Made by a program: the position numbers and the translations under genes. The notes under the pieces were generated by a model. The model was not told where the DNA came from. It saw only the letters and a list, made by a program, of their open reading frames with translations, and ran no database searches. Below, in pieces: positions 1-5,397 of a stretch of DNA of 5,397 nucleotides. The stretch is from Flavobacteriaceae bacterium (GTDB taxonomy: Bacteria; Bacteroidota; Bacteroidia; Flavobacteriales; Flavobacteriaceae), in assembly GCA_003511845.1 (NCBI GenBank), contig DOIV01000015.1, positions 1 through 5,397 on the forward strand, in the 5' to 3' direction. How positions within the stretch are numbered: position 1 is the stretch's first letter; each line of letters starts with the position of its first letter.

Positions 1-322
1 TCAATCCGCTTTGAGCTTGTTGAAATTTCGCCATGTTTTCAGGTGTTAAATCTCCTGCATTTATTGTAGTCTTAGTTGCTTCAGCTCTTGCTTTAATGAC
101 ACTTTCTAATGTGCCTTTTTCAAAATCAGCTGCTCCTTGTACCGTTTTTACCAAGTTACCAATTAAATCATTTCTACGTTGGTAAGCACTTTCTACATTT
201 GACCATTCTGTTTTTGCATTGGCTTCATAAGTTACTGCTGTATTGTTAAAGCCTACTGCCCAACTGTAAATACCGAAAGCAAGTACTGCTAGTATAATTA
301 TAGGGATAAGTAATTTTTTCAT
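1..322 (-). CDS. LemA family protein, N-terminal part (cut by window edge)
   Basis: I translated this from the ATG at 322-320; 107 codons are visible and the frame is still open at base 1, so the C-terminus lies outside the window. Residues 4-20 or so (LLIPIIILAVLAFGIYS) form one hydrophobic segment, the N-terminal membrane anchor usual in LemA. It is followed by the family hallmark region: W..VE.AYQRRNDLIGNLVKTVQGAADFEKGTLESVIKARAEATK (about residues 39-82), close to the LemA pattern of QRR.DLIPNLV.TV.G...HE..TLE.V..ARA. Complete members are roughly 180-200 aa, so a little over half is present. LemA proteins are membrane-anchored helical bundles of unknown biochemical function, with the bulk of the protein outside the membrane. 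The start lies 17 bp after the MerR stop, so co-transcription with the MerR and M23 genes is likely. Family assignment is firm; function is not known. Confidence 0.93.
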   Translation of the reverse strand, partial: MKKLLIPIIILAVLAFGIYSWAVGFNNTAVTYEANAKTEWSNVESAYQRRNDLIGNLVKTVQGAADFEKGTLESVIKARAEATKTTINAGDLTPENMAKFQQAQSGL

Positions 323-339
323 AATAAAATTTTAGTTAG

Positions 340-669
340 TTATAATTGATTTTTAATTTTAATAAGTTCTCCTTTTATTTTTTCTAAACGAGATATAATA
401 GCGTAATTACCTTCTATTTTTTCAGGATTTGATTTGAGTTTTTTTCTTGCTCCGTCTAAAGTAAAACCTTTTTCTTTTACCAAATGATAAATCATTTGTA
501 GGTTTTTAATATCCTCAGTAGTGAACATTCTATTGCCCTTATTGTTTTTTTTAGGCTTAATAACATCAAATTCTTTATCCCAAAAACGGATTAATGATGC
601 GTTTACATTGAATGCTTTGGCTACTTCACCAATTCTATAATATCTTTTGTCTGGTAGGTTTATATTCAT
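340..669 (-). CDS. MerR family transcriptional regulator (short, DNA-binding domain only)
   Basis: A 109-aa protein with a MerR-type winged helix-turn-helix. Residues 10-34 (YYRIGEVAKAFNVNASLIRFWDKEF) are the helix-turn-helix, with the typical IGEVAK and IRFW-KEF signature. Residues 38-54 (KPKKNNKGNRMFTTEDI) form the wing, and 55-80 are the second helical pair (LVKEKGFTLDGARKKL). Residues 88-109 are a short charged helix suited to dimerisation. There is no C-terminal effector domain and no cysteine at all, so metal or thiol sensing of the MerR/CueR/SoxR kind is not expected. Short MerR proteins of this type are common in Flavobacteriia; their targets are mostly unknown. The ATG shares its A with the TAA stop of the upstream M23 gene (TAATG), which suggests translational coupling. 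An AGAAGGA stretch lies upstream but about 14 nt from the ATG, too far for a standard ribosome site. The regulated genes, possibly its own operon, are inference. Confidence 0.93.
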   Translation of the reverse strand: MNINLPDKRYYRIGEVAKAFNVNASLIRFWDKEFDVIKPKKNNKGNRMFTTEDIKNLQMIYHLVKEKGFTLDGARKKLKSNPEKIEGNYAIISRLEKIKGELIKIKNQL

Positions 670-1640
670 TAATCAAATGATTGTCCTTCTTGAGTAGCAA
701 TTTTTAACATTTCTTCAAACTCGTCAGGTGTTAAATTTCCGTAGTAAAAATTAATCGGATTTATAGGTTTTCCGTTTTTATGCACTTCATAATGTAAATG
801 TGGACCAGAAGAACGTCCTGTATTACCAACAAAACCAATCAAATCACCGCGTTTTACTTTCTGTCCTTTTTTGACATTGTATTTACTTAAATGTGCATAA
901 ATAGTTTTATAGCCATATCCATGATCAATCTCTATATGATTACCAAAACCAGAAGCCCTACTATCTGCTCTATGTATAACTCCATTACCAGATGCGTAAA
1001 TTGGTGTACCAGTTGGTGCCGTAAAATCCATACCTTTATGCATTTTTCTTGCTTTTGTAAACGGGTCTGAACGCCAACCATAACCAGAAGCCATTCTAGT
1101 CAAATCTTCATTTCTAATTGGTTGAATGGCGGGTATTGATGCCAACAATTTCTCTTTATCTTCAGCCAAACGGATAATTTCATCAAGTGATTTTGATTGT
1201 ATATACAATTGTTTTGATAGAATGTCCATGTTTTTGGTCACATCAATAATCATCTCAGAATTTTCAAATCCTTCTAAAGACTTATACCTATTTACACCAC
1301 CAAAACCTGCTTTACGTTGTTCATTTGGTATAGGGCTTGCTTCAAAATACAGTCGATAAATATCATTATCTCTATGTTGAATACCTTCTAATACTTCTTC
1401 AATTTGATTCATTTTTTTATCTAACAGACCATAACTCAACTGCATATTCTCTAATTCACGTTTTTGAGCTTTTTCTTTAGGAGATTCAACAAACTGAAAT
1501 GCAATAAAAGTAAACAATAAACCAACCGAGATTGCACCCAAAACAAATGTCAATATCTTTTTGAATTTATCACGTTTTCGCAATTCAATTTTCCGATATG
1601 ATAAGGTATCAGAATCATAATAATATTTTACCTTCGCCAT
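669..1640 (-). CDS. Membrane-anchored M23 family (LytM-type) peptidoglycan metallopeptidase
   Basis: A 323-aa protein. Residues 1-28 are a basic cytoplasmic tail, 29-51 a single transmembrane segment (signal anchor rather than cleaved signal), and 52-90 and about 135-166 are charged helical, coiled-coil-like stretches. The M23 domain spans about 181-298. Zinc and catalytic residues are all visible: H201 and D205 in HKGMD, H250 in YAHL, and H281/H283 in the GPHLHYEV motif. The enzyme is therefore predicted to be an active zinc endopeptidase cutting peptide cross-links of peptidoglycan on the periplasmic side, although some family members act through partner amidases instead. GYGWRSDPFT (186-195) and GNTGRSSGPH (272-281) are also typical of the family. 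The start is the ATG at 1640-1638, preceded by an AT-rich stretch and no Shine-Dalgarno sequence. It is the first gene of a minus-strand cluster with MerR and LemA. The exact cleavage specificity cannot be read from the sequence. Confidence 0.94.
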   Translation of the reverse strand: MAKVKYYYDSDTLSYRKIELRKRDKFKKILTFVLGAISVGLLFTFIAFQFVESPKEKAQKRELENMQLSYGLLDKKMNQIEEVLEGIQHRDNDIYRLYFEASPIPNEQRKAGFGGVNRYKSLEGFENSEMIIDVTKNMDILSKQLYIQSKSLDEIIRLAEDKEKLLASIPAIQPIRNEDLTRMASGYGWRSDPFTKARKMHKGMDFTAPTGTPIYASGNGVIHRADSRASGFGNHIEIDHGYGYKTIYAHLSKYNVKKGQKVKRGDLIGFVGNTGRSSGPHLHYEVHKNGKPINPINFYYGNLTPDEFEEMLKIATQEGQSFD

Positions 1641-1655
1641 AATATTAAAATATAC

Positions 1656-1663
1656 TATTTTTG
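1656..1663 (+). promoter_or_regulatory. Candidate promoter -7 box for alaS
   Basis: TATTTTTG at 1656-1663 fits the Bacteroidota -7 consensus TAnnTTTG. Exactly 19 nt upstream is TTCG (1633-1636), three of four bases of the -33 TTTG box; it lies inside the first codons of the M23 gene. Transcription would start near 1670 and give a leader of about 105 nt before alaS. A second, weaker candidate is TATTTTTT at 1691-1698 with TTTA at 1668-1671. AT-rich sequence makes chance matches common, so this is a prediction only. Confidence 0.4.
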
Positions 1664-1676
1664 TAGCTTTAAATAA

Positions 1677-1688
1677 GCAAATGTTTGC
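1677..1688. repeat. Short inverted repeat in the divergent promoter region
   Basis: GCAAATGTTTGC has perfect 5-bp arms (GCAAA / TTTGC) around a 2-bp centre. It lies between the two candidate -7 boxes, in the stretch both transcripts would cover, which is where an operator could act on both genes. Five-base arms arise by chance fairly often in AT-rich DNA, so an operator role is speculative. The MerR regulator two genes away is one conceivable binder, though MerR operators are usually longer dyads placed between the promoter boxes. Confidence 0.25.
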
Positions 1689-1709
1689 ATTATTTTTTAG
1701 CTAAGTGAA

Positions 1710-1740
1710 CAAATTTACAAAATGTTTTGCAACTATAAAA
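1710..1740 (-). promoter_or_regulatory. Candidate promoter for the M23-MerR-LemA cluster
   Basis: On the minus strand, TAAATTTG (1717-1710) is a perfect match to the Bacteroidota -7 consensus TAnnTTTG. Nineteen nucleotides upstream is TTTT (1740-1737), three of four bases of the TTTG -33 box. A start near 1703 would give a leader of about 60 nt before the M23 ATG. No other promoter-like match of this quality is seen upstream of MerR or LemA, consistent with a single transcript. Not tested; based on consensus only. Confidence 0.45.
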
Positions 1741-1775
1741 GAACTTGATTTTTTTTAGTTTATAATTAACACCTT

Positions 1776-4391
1776 ATGACATCTCAAAAAGTTAGACAAC
1801 AATTTTTAGATTTTTTTAAAAACAAACAACATAAAATAGTAGCATCTGCACCATTGGTTATAAAAAATGACCCTACATTAATGTTTAACAATGCTGGGAT
1901 GGTGCCCTTTAAAGAATACTTTTTAGGACAAAAAACCATTAAAAACAAACGCGTTGCTGACACTCAAAAATGCTTAAGAGTCTCTGGAAAACATAATGAT
2001 TTAGAAGAGGTAGGTATTGACACCTACCATCATACTATGTTTGAAATGCTAGGCAATTGGAGTTTTGGCGATTATTTCAAAAAAGAGGCTATCGCTTGGG
2101 CATGGGAGTTACTTACAGAGGTTTATAAAATTGATAAAAACAACTTATATGTCACCGTTTTTGAAGGTGATAAAAAAGATGGTGTTACTTATGACCAAGA
2201 GGCTTATGATTTTTGGAAAACTCATATAGACGAGGATAAAATTATTAATGGAGATAAAAAGGATAATTTTTGGGAAATGGGAGCTTTAGGTCCTTGCGGC
2301 CCTTGTTCTGAAATTCATATTGACATCCGTTCTAAAGAGGAAAAAGCTAAAATATCTGGTAAAGAATTGGTAAACAAAGACCATCCTCAAGTAGTTGAAA
2401 TATGGAATTTGGTTTTTATGCAATACAACCGTAAAGCTGATGGTTCTTTAGAAGATTTAGCTCACAAGCATATTGATACCGGTATGGGTTTTGAACGCCT
2501 TTGTATGGCATTACAAGGTGTTACTTCAAATTATGATACTGATGTTTTCACACCATTAATTAGAGAAATTGAAACCATAACTCATAATATTTACAGTAAA
2601 TCTGACAGTAAATCTGATATTGCCATTCGTGTTATTGCCGACCATATTCGTGCTGTTGCTTTCGCTATAGCAGATGGGCAATTGCCTTCAAACAATGGGG
2701 CTGGTTATGTTATCAGGCGTATTTTAAGAAGAGCTATCCGTTACGGATTTACCTTTTTAAACCAAAAAGAGCCCTTTATTTACAAATTGGTAAATGTATT
2801 GAGTCGACAAATGGGTAGCGTATTTCCTGAACTGAACTCACAAAAACAACTCATTCATAATGTAATTAAAGAAGAAGAAAATTCATTTTTAAGAACTTTA
2901 GATCAAGGTCTTGTTTTGTTAGATAGGATTATTGAAAAAACTGACAGTAAAATTATTTCTGGTGAAAAAGTCTTTGAATTGTACGATACTTTTGGCTTTC
3001 CGAAAGATTTAACTGCACTAATATTAAGAGAAAAGGGGTTAGAATTAGATGAAGTTTCTTTTGACAAAGCCATGTTAGCACAAAAGAACAGGTCACGTTC
3101 TGCAGCAACAGTTGATACTGATGATTGGGTCATTTTACAAAACGAAAATAACGATGAAGAATTCATCGGGTACGATCATTTAAGTGCTGATGTTAAAATT
3201 ACAAGATACCGAAAAGTAACTTCAAAAAAAGATGGAGAACTTTACCAATTGGTATTTAATACCACTCCATTTTATCCTGAAGGTGGCGGACAAGTAGGTG
3301 ATAAAGGCTATCTAGAAGTACCCAATGGAAATGTAATTTACATTGTTAATACTAAAAAAGAGAACAACTTAATCATTCATTTTACAAAAGACATCCCTAG
3401 AGACCCATCAACTACTTTCAAAGCCGTAGTCGATAAAAAGCAACGATTTAGAACTGCATGTAATCATACTGCAACACACTTATTACATCAAGCATTACGT
3501 GAAATTTTAGGCACACATGTTGAACAGAAAGGTTCTGCCGTACATACAAATTATTTACGTTTTGACTTTTCTCATTTTTCTAAACTAACCACACAAGAAT
3601 TAAAAGATGTAGAAAATTTTGTAAATGCACGTGTCAATAATAAGTTAGCACTAGAAGAAAATAGGAATTCGACCATGAAAGAAGCTATTGCTGAAGGTGC
3701 TATGGCTTTGTTTGGTGAAAAATACGGAGACACAGTACGCACCATAAAATTTGGACAATCAATTGAACTTTGCGGTGGTATTCATGTACAGAACACGAAT
3801 GATTTATGGCATTTTAAAATTACTTCTGAAAGTGCTGTTGCTTCAGGAATAAGAAGAATTGAAGCCATTACTTCTGATGCAGCAAAAGAATATTATTTCA
3901 AAAACAATAGATCATACCATGAAATAAAAGGTTTGTTTAAAAGCACTTTGAGTCCTATTGAAAACGTAAAGTCTTTACAAGAAGAAAACACAAAACTTAA
4001 AAAACAAATTGAAGGTTTATTAAAAGACAAGGCAGGAAATCTTAAAAATGAACTCAAAAACAAGGTTGAAGAAATTAATGGCGTTCATTATTTAGCTGCT
4101 GAGATAGATTTAGATCAAAATACGGTTAAAGACTTAGCTTTTCAATTGGGAGGTGAGATAGACAATCTATTTTTCATTTCAGGCTCTAAACTTAATGACA
4201 AAGCCATGCTAACTATTTATATTTCAAAAAGCATTGCAAACAATGAACTTCACGCAGGAAATATCGTGAAAGAATTGGGTAAATTGATTGAAGGTGGTGG
4301 TGGTGGACAACCCTTTTTCGCTACGGCTGGAGGTAAAAACCCTAATGGAATTAAATTAGCTTTAGAAAAGGCGAAAGACTATATAAAGTAG
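1776..4391 (+). CDS. alaS: Alanyl-tRNA synthetase
   Basis: AlaRS activates alanine with ATP and charges tRNA-Ala in the cytoplasm, and hydrolyses mischarged Ser- and Gly-tRNA-Ala. At 871 aa it has the usual bacterial full length. The class II aminoacylation core covers about residues 1-245: [18 protein letters not shown] (63-80), [17 protein letters not shown] (85-101), [10 protein letters not shown] (172-181) and DTGMGFERL (234-242). The tRNA-recognition helical region follows, with RVIADHIR (285-292) and [15 protein letters not shown] (310-324). The editing domain has [12 protein letters not shown] (498-509) and the zinc ligands H564 and H568 (HTATH), C666 and H670 (CGGIH), with Q584 also present, so proofreading should be intact. 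About 715-765 is a coiled-coil linker, and the C-Ala domain ends in the glycine-rich [15 protein letters not shown] (839-853). The start is fixed by a TAA stop in frame three codons upstream (1767-1769). The gene ends in TAG. It is divergent from the M23 cluster. Oddity: an exact 12-bp tandem repeat encodes SKSDSKSD (274-281). Confidence 0.99.
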   Translation: MTSQKVRQQFLDFFKNKQHKIVASAPLVIKNDPTLMFNNAGMVPFKEYFLGQKTIKNKRVADTQKCLRVSGKHNDLEEVGIDTYHHTMFEMLGNWSFGDYFKKEAIAWAWELLTEVYKIDKNNLYVTVFEGDKKDGVTYDQEAYDFWKTHIDEDKIINGDKKDNFWEMGALGPCGPCSEIHIDIRSKEEKAKISGKELVNKDHPQVVEIWNLVFMQYNRKADGSLEDLAHKHIDTGMGFERLCMALQGVTSNYDTDVFTPLIREIETITHNIYSKSDSKSDIAIRVIADHIRAVAFAIADGQLPSNNGAGYVIRRILRRAIRYGFTFLNQKEPFIYKLVNVLSRQMGSVFPELNSQKQLIHNVIKEEENSFLRTLDQGLVLLDRIIEKTDSKIISGEKVFELYDTFGFPKDLTALILREKGLELDEVSFDKAMLAQKNRSRSAATVDTDDWVILQNENNDEEFIGYDHLSADVKITRYRKVTSKKDGELYQLVFNTTPFYPEGGGQVGDKGYLEVPNGNVIYIVNTKKENNLIIHFTKDIPRDPSTTFKAVVDKKQRFRTACNHTATHLLHQALREILGTHVEQKGSAVHTNYLRFDFSHFSKLTTQELKDVENFVNARVNNKLALEENRNSTMKEAIAEGAMALFGEKYGDTVRTIKFGQSIELCGGIHVQNTNDLWHFKITSESAVASGIRRIEAITSDAAKEYYFKNNRSYHEIKGLFKSTLSPIENVKSLQEENTKLKKQIEGLLKDKAGNLKNELKNKVEEINGVHYLAAEIDLDQNTVKDLAFQLGGEIDNLFFISGSKLNDKAMLTIYISKSIANNELHAGNIVKELGKLIEGGGGGQPFFATAGGKNPNGIKLALEKAKDYIK
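2593..2616 (+). repeat. Exact 12-bp tandem duplication inside alaS
   Basis: ACAGTAAATCTG occurs twice head to tail (2593-2604 and 2605-2616). It is in frame and gives the repeated peptide SKSD-SKSD at residues 274-281, just before the conserved RVIADHIR helix. The position is a surface-type, length-variable stretch between conserved blocks, so the extra four residues are probably tolerated. The perfect nucleotide identity, including synonymous positions, points to a recent slippage duplication rather than an old protein repeat. Confidence 0.9.
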
Positions 4392-4392
4392 T

Positions 4393-4490
4393 ATTCAGCA
4401 AGTCATACAGCCCCGAAAATTATCGGGGATAGCATTGCGGAGTGAAGAATCTCTAGTTTACTTAATAGACTGTTCCTCACTTGTCTGAAT
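4393..4490. repeat. Palindromic intergenic element, possible small dispersed repeat
   Basis: Nearly the whole spacer after alaS is structured. The ends are inverted copies with one indel: ATTCAGCAAGT (4393-4403) and ACTTGTCTGAAT (4479-4490). Inside, GAGTGAAGAA (4440-4449) can pair with TTCCTCACTT (4473-4482) with eight Watson-Crick pairs, one G-U and one mismatch. ATTGCGGAGTG (4434-4444) resembles the left end, so alternative foldings are possible. It carries more G and C than the surrounding coding DNA. It resembles the short GAGATTCTTCACTCCGC-type intergenic repeats I recall from flavobacterial genomes, but that is memory, not a search result. It has no coding capacity, and target-site duplications are not obvious. 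Confidence 0.5.
4411..4428 (+). terminator. GC-rich hairpin after alaS, possible terminator
   Basis: CCCCGA (4411-4416) and TCGGGG (4423-4428) form a perfect 6-bp stem with loop AAATTA, 20 bases past the alaS stop. It is the strongest GC stem in the spacer and well placed to end or protect the alaS transcript. There is no U-run after it (GATAGCATT follows) and none on the other strand, so it is not a canonical intrinsic terminator. It may instead be an internal stem of the larger repeat element that surrounds it. Confidence 0.4.
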
Positions 4491-4512
4491 GACAATAAAA
4501 TTGAAATTTAAG

Positions 4513-5397
4513 ATGCAGTTCAGCACTCAAATACCTATAAAAAAAGAATCAAATCAAATAGATTACCAATCTAAAGTTTTGATGTTGGGTTCTTGTTTTT
4601 CAGAAAATATTGGAGAGAAGTTTCTGTATTCTAAATTTCAAACCACAATCAATCCTTTTGGAATATTATTCCACCCCAAAGCCATTGAAAATTTAGTTTT
4701 AAATGCCATCAATAAAAAAGTATATACTGAAAAAGATATTTTTTTTCACAATGAACAATGGCATTGTTTTGAAGCTCATTCCAAATTAAGTAATTCTTCT
4801 AAAGAAACCATATTGCAACAACTCAATATATCTATTGATTTGACAAACAAATGGCTTAACGAAGCATCACATATTATTGTGACTTTAGGAACAGCTTGGT
4901 GTTATCGTTTTATTAAAACTGATACAATCGCTGCTAATTGCCATAAAGTTCCTCAAAAAAAATTCTTAAAAGAAATTTTATCTAGTAAAGAAATTACTGA
5001 AAGTTTAGCATCAATTACTACCTTAATAAAAAGTGCAAACAAAAATGCTACTATCCTATTTACGGTAAGTCCGGTTAGGCATTTAAAAGATGGTTTTATT
5101 GAAAACCAACAAAGTAAAGCTCATTTAATTTCAGCTATTCACAGTACCGTAAAAGAGCACAATACCTCCTATTTTCCTGCGTATGAAATTGTAATGGATG
5201 AGTTACGTGATTATCGTTTTTATACCGAAGATATGATTCATCCTAATCAAATTGCGATTGATTATATTTGGGAAAAATTCTATAAAACATGGATGTCAGA
5301 AAACACCATCCAAACTATGAAAAAAATAAAAACCATTCAAAAAAAACTGGCTCATAAGCCTTTCAATGAAAACAGCAATCAACATCAAGAATTTTTA
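4513..5397 (+). CDS. GSCFA domain-containing protein (3' end cut by window edge)
   Basis: I translated 295 codons from the ATG at 4513 with no stop before the window ends; this is close to the usual length of the family, so little is missing. The naming motif appears as LGSCFS (residues 25-30; Ser instead of Ala at the last position), followed by ENIGEKF, NPFGILFHP (47-55), the TLGTAW block (124-129), SPVRH (186-190) and DMIHPN (240-245). Together these resemble the blocks of SGNH-type hydrolases: S27 as candidate nucleophile and D240/H243 as the other catalytic residues. GSCFA proteins are therefore thought to be esterase or acyl-hydrolase-like, but the substrate is unknown. No signal peptide or membrane segment is seen, so a cytoplasmic location is likely. 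An in-frame ATG at 4489 would add eight residues; I prefer 4513 because family members typically begin close to the MQFSTQIPI-type sequence. It follows alaS on the same strand after a 121-bp structured spacer. Confidence 0.93.
   Translation, partial: MQFSTQIPIKKESNQIDYQSKVLMLGSCFSENIGEKFLYSKFQTTINPFGILFHPKAIENLVLNAINKKVYTEKDIFFHNEQWHCFEAHSKLSNSSKETILQQLNISIDLTNKWLNEASHIIVTLGTAWCYRFIKTDTIAANCHKVPQKKFLKEILSSKEITESLASITTLIKSANKNATILFTVSPVRHLKDGFIENQQSKAHLISAIHSTVKEHNTSYFPAYEIVMDELRDYRFYTEDMIHPNQIAIDYIWEKFYKTWMSENTIQTMKKIKTIQKKLAHKPFNENSNQHQEFL

Noticed and set aside
1126..1359. Plus-strand open frame of 77 codons inside the M23 gene
   Set aside because: It lies wholly antisense to a well-supported M23 coding region, shows no recognisable domain, and has no promoter or ribosome site of its own.
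1748..1756. T-run just upstream of alaS as a terminator or T-box leader
   Set aside because: No GC-rich stem precedes the run, and the 135-bp spacer is too short and unstructured for a T-box riboswitch.
2903..3166. Minus-strand open frame of 87 codons inside alaS
   Set aside because: It is antisense to conserved alaS sequence, is serine- and phenylalanine-rich as expected for a shadow of AT-rich coding DNA, and resembles no family.
4411..4428. Possible tRNA or small structured RNA in the alaS-GSCFA spacer
   Set aside because: The stems do not form a cloverleaf, there is no T-loop GTTCRA motif, and the spacing of the arms fits a palindromic repeat better.
4496..4503. TAAAATTG as a -7 promoter box for the GSCFA gene
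   Set aside because: It has one mismatch to TAnnTTTG and no TTTG-like box at the right distance; the nearest TTG is only 12 nt upstream.
1..5397. Defence island, prophage, CRISPR array or other mobile gene cassette
   Set aside because: All five genes belong to recognised chromosomal families, composition is even across the window, and there is no integrase, transposase, phage gene or regularly spaced repeat.

Overview
The window looks like a piece of chromosome from a member of the Bacteroidota, most likely a marine-type Flavobacteriaceae. The base composition is strongly AT-rich, the starts lack Shine-Dalgarno sequences at the usual spacing, and near-consensus Bacteroidota promoter boxes (TTTG, about 19 nt, TAnnTTTG) appear in the one clear divergent promoter region. 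The protein types also fit: a GSCFA protein, a short MerR regulator, and an M23 peptidase whose N-terminus starts with a KVKYYYDSDTLSYRKIE-like stretch. The genus assignment is inference; no 16S or other marker is present.

Layout. The left third (1-1640) is a minus-strand cluster read from right to left: a membrane-anchored M23 (LytM-type) peptidase (1640-669), a small MerR-family regulator (669-340) whose ATG overlaps the peptidase stop in a TAATG junction, and, 17 bp further on, a LemA-family membrane protein (322-1) cut by the window edge. The spacing suggests one transcript. A 135-bp divergent intergenic region (1641-1775) holds candidate promoters for both directions and a short inverted repeat. 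The middle half (1776-4391) is a full-length alanyl-tRNA synthetase gene, alaS, with activation, editing and C-Ala regions all intact. After alaS comes a 121-bp spacer (4392-4512) filled by a GC-rich hairpin and a larger imperfect palindrome that resembles a small dispersed repeat. The right end (4513-5397) is a GSCFA-domain protein, open at the window edge.

How the genes fit together. The left cluster combines cell-envelope proteins (a peptidoglycan hydrolase and LemA) with a regulator that has no effector-binding domain. alaS is a housekeeping translation gene and the GSCFA protein is a probable SGNH-like esterase of unknown substrate. I see no defence system, prophage, transposase, CRISPR array or RNA gene. 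The window is mostly ordinary core genome. The parts that deserve a second look are the palindromic element downstream of alaS, the apparently overlapping divergent promoters, and an exact in-frame 12-bp tandem duplication inside alaS.
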